NCBI GenBank assembly: GCA_013289175.1
Contig: JABDAN010000014.1
Location: 1,229 to 55,644 of the forward strand
Reading direction: 5' to 3'
DNA: 54,416 nt
DNA from: Bacteroidota bacterium
GTDB taxonomy: Bacteria > Bacteroidota > Bacteroidia > Chitinophagales > Chitinophagaceae
Made by a program: the position numbers and the translations under genes. Under the pieces are notes generated by a model. The model was given only the letters and a program-made list of their open reading frames with translations, had not been told where the DNA came from and made no database searches. This document shows, piece by piece, positions 54,416 to 54,416 of the stretch (positions are counted from its first letter, which is position 1; every line of letters starts with the position of its first letter).

Positions 54416-54416
54416 T

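Noticed and set aside
1..54416. CRISPR arrays, transposases, integrases, rRNA or tRNA genes
   Set aside because: Looked for and none seen; no regularly spaced repeats or recombinase motifs.

Overview
The window reads as ordinary chromosomal DNA of a Bacteroidota bacterium, most likely from the Chitinophagales/Saprospirales side of the phylum. Support: the best promoter found fits the Bacteroidota pattern TTTG-N19-TAnnTTTG, start codons lack Shine-Dalgarno sequences, and the content is typical (about 800-aa MacB/FtsX-like permeases without an adjacent ATPase, ThuA and DUF1080 proteins, a CRTAC1/ASPIC protein, DUF885 and S9 peptidases, many signal peptides ending in an AxxQ/SxAQ-like site). No rRNA, tRNA, CRISPR array, insertion sequence or phage gene was seen. 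Assignments come from reading translated sequence and remembered family motifs; no database search was possible.

Layout. 1-24754: housekeeping and exported enzymes: a cut DoxX-like membrane protein, a phytoene-dehydrogenase-like flavoprotein, two FtsX-type permeases, a DsrE-like secreted protein, a DUF885 peptidase, a DUF2089 regulator/membrane protein/alpha-beta hydrolase operon, a DUF4136 lipoprotein, an alpha/beta hydrolase fused to a carboxypeptidase-regulatory-like domain, a PEP-mutase family enzyme, a DUF4239 membrane protein, a Gfo/Idh/MocA protein, two beta-lactamase-like serine hydrolases, a prolyl oligopeptidase and an acyltransferase.

24883-34484: a predicted peptide-ligation/modification system: circularly permuted ATP-grasp plus alpha-E fusion, a transglutaminase-like protein, a double zinc-ribbon zincin metallopeptidase and, on the other strand, a 1142-aa transglutaminase-DUF2126 protein. 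An AT-rich DUF4143-type ATPase gene sits between the two halves and looks like a later insertion.

34813-40821: a compact six-gene lipid or secondary-metabolite operon behind a recognisable promoter: AurF-like diiron oxygenase, KAS III/OleA-like synthase, OleC-like AMP ligase, OleD-like reductase, sterol-desaturase-type hydroxylase and a PAP2/IPC-synthase-like phosphatase. It resembles olefin/beta-lactone (ole) pathways but no OleB hydrolase is present. This and the ATP-grasp system are the main candidates for undescribed biology.

40901-54416: a CRTAC1-like FG-GAP protein, an RMD1/DUF155 protein, a GNAT acetyltransferase, a di-haem cytochrome c interrupted by a frameshift in an eight-base homopolymer, a Tat-exported DsrE-like protein, a bicupin, a DUF1080 lipoprotein, a glycogen debranching enzyme with an aquaporin, an SDR/ThuA pair, an Fsr-type MFS exporter and a cut membrane protein. 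Genes are tightly packed, and convergent pairs are often separated by fewer than 30 bases.
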